Origin: a virus
Virus record (IMG/VR): IMGVR_UViG_3300034375_003810
Span: 1 to 45,680 of that record
Reading direction: 5' to 3' (one strand)
Length of the DNA stretch: 45,680 nucleotides
A program made the translations under genes and the position numbers. Shown here one piece after another: positions 16,378-22,998 of the stretch. Position 1 is the stretch's first letter. Each line of letters starts with the position of its first letter. The notes under the pieces are model-generated. The model was given only the letters and a program-made list of their open reading frames with translations. It was not told the origin of the DNA and made no database searches.

Positions 16378-16887
16378 TTATTGAGTTCGCGGCTTCGCTG
16401 GGTTACCGTAAACAATAGATCTTTCTTTAACATCTTTAACAACTGATGAGCCTAGACCTATTAGCGCGTTTTCTTCAATTATAAGGCGGTTTCTAAGCGT
16501 TGCCCCTAGTTTGACCTTTACACCGCTTTTAATTATGGTATAGCCTCCTATAATAGCCCCTGTGCATATTTCGCAGCTATCTAGTATCTTTACATCATGC
16601 CCGATATGAGAATGAGCCATAATTAGGTTATCGTTTCCTATGTAGGTAGTTCTAAATTCAAAAGGTCTTTGAATAGTTACGTGTTCGCTGATAACGTTAT
16701 TATCGCCTATGCTTACGTTACCTTTAAACTCTTTCTGGTCTTTTCCACGTATCTCACCGTTTGAGCCTATTACCGTATAAGCTCCTATCCAGTTACCTTT
16801 ACCTAGCCTTACATTTGGGTAAATGATAGCGGTACGGTGAATGTAATTACCGTCTATATTGATATACTCAGCCTCATGTAAATTCAT
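16378..16887 (-). CDS. Hexapeptide-repeat acyltransferase (left-handed beta-helix)
   Basis: The 169-residue product is built almost wholly of hexapeptide repeats ([LIV]-G-x-x-x-x), for example LGKGNWIGAYTVIGSNGEI and TGAIIGGYTIIKSGVKVKLG, which fold as a left-handed beta-helix. The segment NLIMAHSHIGHDVKI places a His where LpxA and PglD/NeuD-type transferases have their catalytic His. The end, GSSVVKDVKERSIVYGNPAK, is the usual cap of sugar O- and N-acyltransferases. It probably acetylates a sugar or lipid-A-like precursor. Start and stop overlap the neighbouring GT2 gene by four bases, so the two enzymes are co-translated and probably act on one glycan. Confidence 0.85.
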   Translation of the reverse strand: MNLHEAEYINIDGNYIHRTAIIYPNVRLGKGNWIGAYTVIGSNGEIRGKDQKEFKGNVSIGDNNVISEHVTIQRPFEFRTTYIGNDNLIMAHSHIGHDVKILDSCEICTGAIIGGYTIIKSGVKVKLGATLRNRLIIEENALIGLGSSVVKDVKERSIVYGNPAKPRTQ

Positions 16888-17552
16888 TTCAGATACGGTA
16901 GTTTTTTGGTAATTATTTCGGGGTCAATGTATTCTGCATTTTGCCATTTGCTAAACGGGGTTATGTTTATTTTGCTCTTTAGATCAACCGCTATTAAACC
17001 GTTCTTTTTTAGGTTTATGCTTTTCGATTTACCTAGGTTCATCTTCGCGGTCATTGAACTATCTAAATACTTATTCAACCCATCATCCCACGGCTTCCAT
17101 TTCCATGATTCCATAACCTCAGAAGATATACATCTACCCGCGCCAACTGTTAACCCTTTCCTATGGTCTGAGTATCCAGCCCAGTACAAAGCCTTACCGC
17201 TTCTAAGGTCGTAAAAATACAGATCCTCTAAGCCTATAAAGTCGTAACCTCGTTTCATGTATCGCATATACAATGCAAATACTTCGGGCGTTATTATATC
17301 ATCAGAACCCATGCAAATAACGTAGTCAGAACCTTTAGCCTCTTGCGTTGCCGCGTTCATCTTATTGCTTAGAGGCTTGTTTCTTTTTTCGATATACTCA
17401 AAGCCCTCAGAGGTAACTAAACGCCTAGATGTTACACCCTCACTACCTGAGACTATTACGCGAATGTTATAGGGTAGGTTCTTTACACCTTTAGCGAATA
17501 GCTTAAAGACTTCTGGTCTTTTCCATACGCCCGTACATATAGTTATATTCAT
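16884..17552 (-). CDS. Family 2-like glycosyltransferase, first gene of antisense cassette
   Basis: I use the ATG at 17552, 222 residues; the TTG three codons upstream lies next to the promoter box. The fold is GT-A: a strand-rich start (MNITICTGVWKRPEVFKLFA), the KPLSNKMNAATQEAKGSDY nucleotide-binding region and the metal-binding acidic motif MGSDDII (SDD at 83-85). It would transfer a sugar from a nucleotide donor. Its promoter (17559-17566) is divergent from that of the structural gene at 17650. With the acyltransferase and second transferase it forms a glycan-modification operon. Targets could be virion proteins, phage DNA or host surface polysaccharide; the sequence does not decide. Confidence 0.82.
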   Translation of the reverse strand: MNITICTGVWKRPEVFKLFAKGVKNLPYNIRVIVSGSEGVTSRRLVTSEGFEYIEKRNKPLSNKMNAATQEAKGSDYVICMGSDDIITPEVFALYMRYMKRGYDFIGLEDLYFYDLRSGKALYWAGYSDHRKGLTVGAGRCISSEVMESWKWKPWDDGLNKYLDSSMTAKMNLGKSKSINLKKNGLIAVDLKSKINITPFSKWQNAEYIDPEIITKKLPYLK

Positions 17553-17558
17553 TAAAAG

Positions 17559-17566
17559 CAAAGATA
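17559..17566 (-). promoter_or_regulatory. Minus-strand -7 box TATCTTTG for the glycan cassette
   Basis: On the minus strand TATCTTTG ends six bases before the ATG at 17552, giving a very short leader. It lies back to back with the plus-strand box at 17579-17586, with only 12 bases between them, so the two transcription units probably interfere or are co-regulated. Confidence 0.6.
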
Positions 17567-17578
17567 GTTAAAATTTCG

Positions 17579-17586
17579 TATCTTTG
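17579..17586 (+). promoter_or_regulatory. Plus-strand -7 box TATCTTTG with hairpin leader
   Basis: TATCTTTG is a perfect -7 box. The roughly 60-base leader before the ATG at 17650 contains AAGCCT (17602-17607) and AGGCTT (17614-17619), a 6-bp stem-loop that may protect the 5' end of an abundant message. No TTTG is seen at -33. Confidence 0.6.
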
Positions 17587-17649
17587 CATAGAACGCAATT
17601 CAAGCCTCGTCTAAGGCTTAATACTAGGCAAGCTAAAACTATTTTTAAA

Positions 17650-18198
17650 ATGGCTTGTACTTCTTACAACTGCTCTGACTTAGTTAGTCAGGTGCTTAAT
17701 GATTGTGGCGAGTTATTGAATGGTTCAGCAGCAGAAGCGGTTGTTTTCTCTTGCGGTAGCCTACCTACTGATCCTTCAGATGGTACTGAGGTTGCTGCTT
17801 TGATTGCGGCTGGTGATGCAGTTCTATTTAAAGAAATTCTAGTTGAACTTCCAGCAGCTTCGGGTGTTGAAGGTGCGGCTTATAGAGCTGGTGCAGAACC
17901 GCGTACAATGACTTACCAAAGAACCCTAAACTGGGTGGATTCTAATGTTAACTCATCTTCACATCTTACTTATGACGCTATCGACATTGCTAGCGGTCAG
18001 CCTGTAGGTGGTATTCTTTTGAAGATTTATGAAGAGGATGAGTGCCTATACATTACGCCAAACAGCGCGGGTATTCTCTTTAAAGGTGGTGGACTTGAGG
18101 GATCAGATTCTGAGGCTCTTCGATATGTCTATACTCCATCTTGGAAGTCTAAAACTAACCCTAGAGTAGTTGATACTCCAGCGGGCGTATTTAGTTAA
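17650..18198 (+). CDS. Probable abundant structural protein, candidate major tail protein (182 aa)
   Basis: I start at the ATG at 17650; a TTG in the promoter region at 17584 is in frame but would be untranscribed. The protein starts MACTSYNCSD, like the major capsid (MACQ-) and another virion protein (MACF-). Length (182 residues), beta-rich composition and a monocistronic unit with its own promoter and strong terminator fit a highly expressed tube or decoration protein. Codon choice (GCT, ACT, TCT, CTT) resembles that of the capsid gene. No other gene in the tail block is an obvious tail-tube candidate, which supports this role, but no motif proves it. Confidence 0.5.
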   Translation: MACTSYNCSDLVSQVLNDCGELLNGSAAEAVVFSCGSLPTDPSDGTEVAALIAAGDAVLFKEILVELPAASGVEGAAYRAGAEPRTMTYQRTLNWVDSNVNSSSHLTYDAIDIASGQPVGGILLKIYEEDECLYITPNSAGILFKGGGLEGSDSEALRYVYTPSWKSKTNPRVVDTPAGVFS

Positions 18199-18221
18199 TT
18201 AGACGCCAAAAACTACTTAAA

Positions 18222-18248
18222 GCCCTCGCCATTTGGTGGGGGTTTTTT
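18222..18248 (+). terminator. Intrinsic terminator
   Basis: GCCCTCGCC pairs with GGTGGGGGT-type bases across an ATTT loop (CCCTCGCC 18223-18230, GGTGGGGG 18235-18242), followed by six T. It ends the single-gene unit of the 182-residue structural protein. Confidence 0.82.
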
Positions 18249-18276
18249 GTTTAAAATGGGTACTATGTAAAAAGTG

Positions 18277-18342
18277 AAATTAAGCCCCTTGTAAGCCCCT
18301 TATAAGGAGCTAAAGATAAAGATAAAGATAAAGATAAAGATA
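18277..18342 (+). repeat. (AAAGAT)n repeat with AAGCCCCTT direct repeats; copy of a replication-gene segment
   Basis: Two direct copies of AAGCCCCTT (18282-18290, 18293-18301), then a near-palindrome AGCCCCTTATAAGGAGCT and five tandem AAAGAT hexamers. A very A/T-rich tract follows to about 18390. The block is about 89% identical to 40612-40677 inside the replication gene, where it encodes KIKPLISPLHGAKDKDKDKD. Here the same frame is broken by TAA, so it is either a decayed gene fragment or a functional DNA element such as an origin. It is not a CRISPR. Confidence 0.75.
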
Positions 18343-18394
18343 TAGTTATATACTAACTAGTTATTTAATTTATTTAAAGTCAAAAAAAAATTAC

Positions 18395-18402
18395 TATCTT
18401 TG
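18395..18402 (+). promoter_or_regulatory. -7 box TATCTTTG for the GT8-like gene and head operon
   Basis: TATCTTTG lies 20 bases before the ATG at 18423, in a strongly A/T-rich tract. No -33 TTTG is visible. It would start the unit 18423-20501 (glycosyltransferase, 137-residue protein, scaffold). Confidence 0.55.
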
Positions 18403-18422
18403 TCCAGAATCAAAAGGACTAA

Positions 18423-19283
18423 ATGAACATTGTTTTACTAGCAATCGGAAAAAGGGGTTATACCTTCGCGGCTTATAACCTAGCATTTTCGATAAAGCAT
18501 CATAGCCCTGACGCTAAGATTCTACTAATCCATGATGGGCAATACTTGAGCCAAGTACCTACGGATGTATTCGATGAATTGCACGAGGTTAATCTAGCCT
18601 TTACTCATCAGCGTGGAGTGTTTGATGCTGGAGGTGCAAAGCTCGGAGTTTATGGCGTAGCTACAAAGTACTTCAAAGAGTATCTTTACTTAGACGTTGA
18701 TGCTTTGTGTTTGAAGGATTTAACTCCATTCTACGAATCGCTAACAAAAGACCTACACACCGACATCATGGGTAAGGGTGGTTTCGAGGATAAGATCAAC
18801 TACTCTATCTGGGCAAGTAATGAAGATATTTGGGAGCAGTTCGAGTTAGAAGAGGATTCTACCTACTACGCGCCTCAAACATCATGGCACTACGCGAAAA
18901 AGACAAGGGCTAACACTTACCTTTTCAAGTTAGCGCAAAAGTTGAATATTGAAACTTTTCAAGACGCTAAGAAATTGTCAATGCGTTGGGGTAAGGCGTT
19001 GCCAGATGAGCTTATCTTTGGCGGTGCTTTAGCGGTTAAAGAGATTGATGCTAGCACAGAGACTAGACCTATCTTCTTTGGCAGTACTCACAAATCCATA
19101 GGAGATGTAAAGCGTGAGTATTACGTTCTGAGTCTTTACGGTAACGGAAACGGTAGAACGCTTACTAAAACAGACTACATTGAGTTTTATGACCGCGAAA
19201 TGATTAAGGTTTTACGTCAGTATGGCAAGAACCATCACTTCAAGGTTAACCTCATAATGAACGATAAACTTGTAAATAAATGA
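18423..19283 (+). CDS. GT8-like glycosyltransferase (286 aa)
   Basis: The N-terminus (MNIVLLAIGKRGYTFAAYNL, then AFSIKHHSPDAKIL) and the metal-binding motif YLYLDVDALCLKDL (DVD, residues 91-93) match the GT-A plan of glycogenin-like (GT8) transferases, in which DxD holds Mn and UDP-sugar. A second typical region follows (LPDELIFGGALAV), where family members place acceptor-binding residues. It is the first gene of the head operon and overlaps the next gene by four bases. This location suggests that a virion protein may be its target, unlike the antisense cassette upstream. Substrates are unknown. Confidence 0.75.
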   Translation: MNIVLLAIGKRGYTFAAYNLAFSIKHHSPDAKILLIHDGQYLSQVPTDVFDELHEVNLAFTHQRGVFDAGGAKLGVYGVATKYFKEYLYLDVDALCLKDLTPFYESLTKDLHTDIMGKGGFEDKINYSIWASNEDIWEQFELEEDSTYYAPQTSWHYAKKTRANTYLFKLAQKLNIETFQDAKKLSMRWGKALPDELIFGGALAVKEIDASTETRPIFFGSTHKSIGDVKREYYVLSLYGNGNGRTLTKTDYIEFYDREMIKVLRQYGKNHHFKVNLIMNDKLVNK

Positions 19284-19693
19284 AACCAATAAACATCGTT
19301 TTTACTAAAAACGGAAACCGCGCAAAGCGGTCTTATAGTTGGCTACTGTCACAAGAGAGTGAGTGGGCTATGGATGTTAACCCGTTCATAATTCAAGACC
19401 CTGAGATCGGTAAAAAGGTAGAGGGTTTACTCTACAAAGATTTGCCAGTAGCTGAGCAGTTAATGCGAAAGTATCCAAGACACGGACTAGAACTATATTT
19501 ACTACCAGATGCCGAAGAAGAAGAAATATGGCAAGCGGAAGAGGTGAACCTCGAAGAGCTTGTAACGAAAGGTATTAGCGAAATTAAAATGACTGTTGAC
19601 GAGGCTAATATTGACATTGAAAAGCTAATTGAATTAGAAACTGAGAATAAAAACCGTAAAACCCTAATTGACTACCTAAATGGAATTAAGTAA
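19280..19693 (+). CDS. Hypothetical head-module protein (137 aa)
   Basis: An acidic protein of 137 residues, coupled by 4- and 14-base overlaps to the glycosyltransferase gene and the scaffold gene. The first 70 residues appear globular (INIVFTKNGNRAKRSYSWLL). The second half is a charged helix (DAEEEEIWQAEEVNLEELV, then LIELETENKNRKTL). Helical acidic proteins next to scaffolds are often assembly factors, but nothing here shows a specific function. Confidence 0.6.
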   Translation: MKPINIVFTKNGNRAKRSYSWLLSQESEWAMDVNPFIIQDPEIGKKVEGLLYKDLPVAEQLMRKYPRHGLELYLLPDAEEEEIWQAEEVNLEELVTKGISEIKMTVDEANIDIEKLIELETENKNRKTLIDYLNGIK

Positions 19694-20501
19694 AATTTTT
19701 GAATACCAAGGAATTGAACTAGGCGAAGATGCAACCTTTGAAGATTACAAGTCTGCATTTGACGCTAAGTACCTGACAAAAGAGAACGCCCTTCAAGATG
19801 AATCTATCCGTAATCATTGGGCGGGTGAAACTACTTCTAAGTTCGCTAGAGAACTGACTAGAACGGCAAAAGAAAACGACATTGAGTTAACTCCAGAAGA
19901 GAAAAAACTTCCTGTTGGTGATTTGTCTCGTTTGATCGTGGCAAAAAAGCAAGAGGCGTTCGATACTAAAATCACAGAACTAGACACTAAGCGAAAGCCT
20001 AGCGAAGAGTTCAATACTTTGAAAGATAAGTACGAAAGCCTAAACACTAGATATACCGAAGAGCTTACTGCAAAGAAAGAGCTTCAAGGTATGCTAGAAA
20101 AGAAGGAAAACGAATTCGTTACCTTTCAAAAGGACTTCAAACTAAACCAAGCCAAAGATTCTATTTTCGGAGGCTTGAAGTATAGCGATAACGCTAGTGA
20201 TCTACTCAAGAAAGGTTTCCTAGCTACTGTTAACGAAAAGTACGCTATCAGTTTAGGCGAAGATGAAAGCCCGATTATCACAGATAAGGAAGGTAACAGA
20301 ATCAAAGACCCTAACAAACACGGTTCATTCTTGAGCCCTAACGATGTACTATCTAATGAACTAAACGAAGCTGGACTTGGTAAGGTAGTAGAGAAAGAGA
20401 AGTTTCCAGAGGCTAAACCTAGAGAGTTTAAGAAGTCTATGGATAACAATGGGATAGTTAAACCAAGTTACGCTAGACCAAATAGCGGTCATATGATGTA
20501 G
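19680..20501 (+). CDS. Capsid scaffolding protein (273 aa)
   Basis: The 273-residue product is highly charged, with a long coiled coil at about residues 85-160 (LDTKRKPSEEFNTLKDKYES, then LQGMLEKKENEFVTFQKDF). An N-terminal acidic domain and a C-terminal basic, disordered tail (PREFKKSMDNNGIVKPSYAR) complete it. This matches scaffold proteins of the HK97-fold capsid pathway, which template the prohead and leave before DNA entry; the basic tail would bind the capsid protein. It lies before the major capsid gene, separated from it by an accessory insert (20502-21840). Confidence 0.8.
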   Translation: MELSKIFEYQGIELGEDATFEDYKSAFDAKYLTKENALQDESIRNHWAGETTSKFARELTRTAKENDIELTPEEKKLPVGDLSRLIVAKKQEAFDTKITELDTKRKPSEEFNTLKDKYESLNTRYTEELTAKKELQGMLEKKENEFVTFQKDFKLNQAKDSIFGGLKYSDNASDLLKKGFLATVNEKYAISLGEDESPIITDKEGNRIKDPNKHGSFLSPNDVLSNELNEAGLGKVVEKEKFPEAKPREFKKSMDNNGIVKPSYARPNSGHMM

Positions 20502-20510
20502 TAGGTGCAT

Positions 20511-20564
20511 GGTGTGCGGGGAGAGCCCGTAACGGGTTGAAAGTTTTACCTATTGAAACACACC
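20511..20564 (+). ncRNA. Possible structured RNA element downstream of the scaffold gene
   Basis: GGTGTG (20511-20516) can pair with CACACC (20559-20564). Inside, CCCGT (20526-20530) and ACGGG (20532-20536) can form a small hairpin. The region lies just after the scaffold stop, before the terminator. It has no tRNA T-loop and no ORF. It may be a 3' UTR structure or a small RNA; support is base pairing only. Confidence 0.3.
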
Positions 20565-20566
20565 TC

Positions 20567-20602
20567 AGGGGGGTTAGCCAAACGGTTAGCCCCTCTTTTT
20601 TG
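20567..20602 (+). terminator. Intrinsic terminator after the scaffold gene
   Basis: GGGGTTAGCC (20570-20579) pairs with GGTTAGCCCC (20584-20593) with two G:T pairs, followed by TCTTTTTT. It ends the scaffold operon. Confidence 0.8.
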
Positions 20603-20642
20603 TGCTTAATTCAAAAAAAAATTCAAAAAAGTTTGAAATAAT

Positions 20643-20684
20643 TTTGTCAGTCTAAAAAGTGTTTCTACATTTGACCCAGTCAAA
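20643..20684 (+). promoter_or_regulatory. Phage-family promoter P3 with inverted repeat operator
   Basis: TTTG (20643-20646), 19 bases and TACATTTG (20666-20673), with the shared CAGTCTAAAAAGT core. TTTGAC-CCA-GTCAAA (20670-20684) is a 6-bp inverted repeat with the same arms as P1 but another spacer. It drives the gene at 20704 after an A-rich leader. Confidence 0.85.
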
Positions 20685-20703
20685 CAAACAAAACAAAAGC
20701 AAA

Positions 20704-20889
20704 ATGAAAATCAAAGCAATTAAAATTTCAGACCCAACAATCACAGCTGAGTTCAACTGGAATAATGAAATGACAGAATGTGACCACCTTGCGATAGGTG
20801 TAGATGACAATGACTGGGATGTATTGATGTCTGCAAAGGTTCACGAGGGATGCGATGTAGACGGGTGGATAGTAACAGTTCAATTTTAA
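20704..20889 (+). CDS. Small acidic hypothetical protein (61 aa)
   Basis: The start is the ATG at 20704. An in-frame GTG at 20659 lies between the -33 and -7 boxes and cannot be used from this promoter. The product is acidic and beta-rich (MKIKAIKISDPTITAEFNWN, then an Asp-rich centre and DGWIVTVQF). It forms a single-gene unit behind promoter P3, in an accessory insert between scaffold and capsid genes. A hairpin without a T-tract follows the stop (20897-20914). No family recognised. Confidence 0.65.
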   Translation: MKIKAIKISDPTITAEFNWNNEMTECDHLAIGVDDNDWDVLMSAKVHEGCDVDGWIVTVQF

Positions 20890-20896
20890 ATTATTA

Positions 20897-20914
20897 GGGG
20901 GTGTAAAAGCCCCC
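20897..20914 (+). repeat. GGGGG/CCCCC hairpin without T-tract (copy of the one at 42976)
   Basis: GGGGGTGTAAAAGCCCCC is identical to 42976-42993: five G:C pairs and an 8-base loop TGTAAAAG. Both copies follow a small-gene 3' end. The missing T-tract argues against a classical terminator; a processing or stability element is more likely. Confidence 0.55.
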
Positions 20915-20938
20915 GCCCACAGGGTTAAAAAAAAATAC

Positions 20939-20946
20939 TATTTTTG
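20939..20946 (+). promoter_or_regulatory. -7 box TATTTTTG
   Basis: TATTTTTG lies 18 bases before the ATG at 20965 and fits TAnnTTTG. The tract before it is A-rich, with no -33 TTTG. It would drive the two membrane-associated genes at 20965 and 21427. Confidence 0.45.
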
Positions 20947-20964
20947 CGCCCTCAATTAAAAACA

Positions 20965-21420
20965 ATGAAAAACAAAGTAACAATGCAAGTACTAATTATT
21001 ACCGCTTTACTATCAATTACATCTGGTTTAGGTGTAGTAAAGCACAACGGAGAGAAAGAGCTTAGAAAGCTAGAAGCTGAGATAGCAGCTAAAAAAGAAA
21101 GTGTTTTAGGTGTTTACTACGCTGAGGACTTATGTATCACCAAGAAAAGCGACCTATCATGTACGGTTTACGGTAATGTAGGCTTTTGGCTAGAGATAGC
21201 TGAAGAGGACGGTGTTAAGGTCATTAACGCTGAAGGTGCTTATCCTTTTGAATCTATGCGATTCGAGATTGTTAAAGAAGAGGGTGATACTATCTACACT
21301 AAACAGGGTGTTGAAATAACGCGCAAAAATGAGGGGAAAAAAACTAACATTACTTTCTCAGGTGTAGATTCTATTACGTATCTTCATGGAGATTTCGAAA
21401 CATTCAAACTATTTAATTAA
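20965..21420 (+). CDS. Signal-anchored or secreted hypothetical protein (151 aa)
   Basis: I start at the ATG at 20965; the upstream in-frame TTG (20944) is part of the promoter box. The N-terminus (MKNKVTMQVLIITALLSITS) is a signal peptide or signal anchor. A short Lys/Glu coiled coil (EKELRKLEAEIAAKKES) and a beta-rich domain follow, which would lie outside the inner membrane. It shares a unit with the membrane protein at 21427, six bases downstream. Location in an insert inside the head module suggests an accessory host-interaction role, such as exclusion of other phages. Confidence 0.62.
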   Translation: MKNKVTMQVLIITALLSITSGLGVVKHNGEKELRKLEAEIAAKKESVLGVYYAEDLCITKKSDLSCTVYGNVGFWLEIAEEDGVKVINAEGAYPFESMRFEIVKEEGDTIYTKQGVEITRKNEGKKTNITFSGVDSITYLHGDFETFKLFN

Positions 21421-21426
21421 AAAACA

Positions 21427-21702
21427 ATGAAATACCCAGCGTTAAGATTTATTAGTAAAGTTTACAAGGTTTCTGCATACATCATGCTATTCCTTTCGAT
21501 AGTGGGTTGCTTTATTCCGTCTATCGGTGAAATTGATACGGCACTAACTATAGGTCTAGATTGGAACGGACTTCTAGGTTTTGATGACTTCCTGTTATTC
21601 GCTACTATTCTTTTTGGCGGTTCATTTGTAGCCCTAATAAACCTAGCTATATCAGAGGTTTTGAGTGTTGTAATGGATATTGAAACCAATACTAGAAAAT
21701 AA
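21427..21702 (+). CDS. Small membrane protein with two transmembrane segments (91 aa)
   Basis: Two clear hydrophobic segments (about residues 15-33, VSAYIMLFLSIVGCFIPSI, and 52-73, FDDFLLFATILFGGSFVALI) separated by an acidic loop predict a hairpin inner-membrane protein. The N-terminus is basic, so both ends probably face the cytoplasm. It follows the secreted protein gene at 20965 and precedes the terminator at 21750. Holin-like topology is possible, but the gene is far from the lysis block. Confidence 0.62.
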   Translation: MKYPALRFISKVYKVSAYIMLFLSIVGCFIPSIGEIDTALTIGLDWNGLLGFDDFLLFATILFGGSFVALINLAISEVLSVVMDIETNTRK

Positions 21703-21749
21703 CCTACTCAATAGTATGCCTTAGCTTTTCTTCATGTTTGTTTGATTAT

Positions 21750-21780
21750 AACCCGCGCTTGCATACCGCGGGTTTTTTTT
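21750..21780 (+). terminator. Intrinsic terminator joined to the capsid promoter
   Basis: AACCCGCG (21750-21757) pairs perfectly with CGCGGGTT (21767-21774), followed by six more T. It isolates the capsid gene from the accessory unit upstream, and its T-tract leads straight into the -7 box at 21782. Confidence 0.88.
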
Positions 21781-21781
21781 G

Positions 21782-21789
21782 TATCTTTG
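21782..21789 (+). promoter_or_regulatory. -7 box TATCTTTG for the major capsid gene, with hairpin leader
   Basis: TATCTTTG follows the terminator T-tract after one G. The 51-base leader has ACCCAA (21816-21821) and TTGGGT (21833-21838), which can pair and place a stem-loop just before the ATG at 21841. ACGCGG occurs twice in the leader. The hairpin may control or protect the capsid message. Confidence 0.6.
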
Positions 21790-21840
21790 TAAAGCGTTCA
21801 CTACACGCGGCTCACCCAAACGCGGATATATTGGGTTTAC

Positions 21841-22941
21841 ATGGCTTGTCAGCCTTTATACGACAAACTATTTAAACCTAATATAATGTCTTATACGCCT
21901 AGTTCATTGGTGGCTTGTCCGAATCTTCAAGAAGATTTAGATAGAATTTTCGGAGCTGAGCCAGCTAAATATTACATCGAACCTGTACCTTTCACGCAGT
22001 ACCTAATGTCTCCAGCAAACCGTTCTGACCTCAAAATGATGGTTAGCCCAGGATCTGCTAAGACTAGAACAGTTCAAGCAATTTATCAGCCTCGTATCCT
22101 TTCTAGCGAAGTTCAGTCTAACGTAAGCGATTACTGCAACGCTTCAACTGAAAGAGGTACAACTTCTACTACTTACTCAATTGACACTACTCAGAACCTT
22201 TTCATTGAGCAGTCTTTTGATGTAGATAACCTAGCTGCTGCTTGCCGTGATAACGCTGATTGGTTCAACGATCAAATCTTGAAAATGGTTGTGGCAATGG
22301 ATAGCCGAGTTAACCAAAAGAACGCTACTCAAGCGGGTGCGCTTCTTGGTGGCTGGTCTGCTGATGTTTCTGGTATTCCTTTCGCTACTTTGAGTGCTGA
22401 TGTATTGAAAGTTAGAACTCAGAAAACTGCATCTGATACTGATATTTTCTACCAATCTCAGCAAGCGGTTGTATCTGCTGCTGAAGCGTCTCACTTCGGT
22501 CAGTTCATCACTATTGGAGGTTTCGGACTTCACAACTACATGAAGATGATGGAGCACGGATGCTGCGCGAGTAGCGGGCTAGATGTTGCTTCACTTCAGC
22601 GTGAGTTCGGTTTCGCTTCTGTACGCGATAGAGATGTAGCTACGGCTGCTGGAGGTAACGAGTTCGCATGGGCGGTTGCTAACGGTTCTTTGCAAGTTCT
22701 TTACTACAACAGATGGCAAGGTCTTTTCGAGTCTCGCGATGCAAACCAAAGCTACGGAGTAATTAACTCACCTTCTACTGGAATGGCTTACGACCTAGTT
22801 GTTAAGCATGACTGTGGAGTGATTGACGTTACTTTGACTGCTACTACTAAATTGGTAGCACTTCCTGACGATATGTTCCAAACTGGAGATCACATGGAGG
22901 GAGTTAAAGGTTTCGCGGCTATCGAAGTAGATAACGCTTAA
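21841..22941 (+). CDS. Major capsid protein (HK97-fold candidate, 366 aa)
   Basis: This 366-residue protein lies after the scaffold and before the connector and portal genes. It has its own promoter and terminator, as for an abundant product, and uniform codon choice (TTC, AAC, GCT, ACT, CGT). It lacks membrane segments or enzyme motifs and is rich in Ala, Ser, Thr and Asp. An N-terminal arm, a long central helix (DNADWFNDQILKMVVAMDSR) and a C-terminal region with DVTLTATTKLVALPDDMF fit the HK97 plan. It contains seven to eight Cys, including HGCCASSG, unusual for capsids. There is no sign of a fused protease. Confidence 0.82.
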   Translation: MACQPLYDKLFKPNIMSYTPSSLVACPNLQEDLDRIFGAEPAKYYIEPVPFTQYLMSPANRSDLKMMVSPGSAKTRTVQAIYQPRILSSEVQSNVSDYCNASTERGTTSTTYSIDTTQNLFIEQSFDVDNLAAACRDNADWFNDQILKMVVAMDSRVNQKNATQAGALLGGWSADVSGIPFATLSADVLKVRTQKTASDTDIFYQSQQAVVSAAEASHFGQFITIGGFGLHNYMKMMEHGCCASSGLDVASLQREFGFASVRDRDVATAAGGNEFAWAVANGSLQVLYYNRWQGLFESRDANQSYGVINSPSTGMAYDLVVKHDCGVIDVTLTATTKLVALPDDMFQTGDHMEGVKGFAAIEVDNA

Positions 22942-22955
22942 TTAGTCTTTAATTT

Positions 22956-22986
22956 GGGGGGTTAGGTTTTGCCTAGCCCTCCTTTC
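22956..22986 (+). terminator. Intrinsic terminator after the capsid gene
   Basis: GGGGGGTTAGG (22956-22966) pairs over 11 positions with CCTAGCCCTCC (22972-22982) around a TTTTG loop, then TTTCTT. The T-tract is imperfect, so it may be leaky and lower expression of the connector genes relative to capsid. Confidence 0.75.
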
Positions 22987-22998
22987 TTACTTTTCAGA

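Noticed and set aside
16311-16418. 35-residue plus-strand ORF between the acyltransferase and third cassette gene
   Set aside because: It overlaps the acyltransferase gene 3' end in antisense and has no promoter; the residue pattern is not convincing.
16906-17214. 102-residue plus-strand frame inside the glycosyltransferase gene
   Set aside because: It is a shadow of the minus-strand GT2 gene, whose DxD motif and overlap with the acyltransferase support the minus strand.
18277-18342. Possible CRISPR-like array from regular AAAGAT repeats
   Set aside because: Units are six bases with no spacers; it is a simple tandem repeat related to the coding repeat at 40612.
20511-20564. tRNA-like hairpins
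   Set aside because: No T-loop or anticodon arm of proper size; I keep it only as a possible structured RNA.
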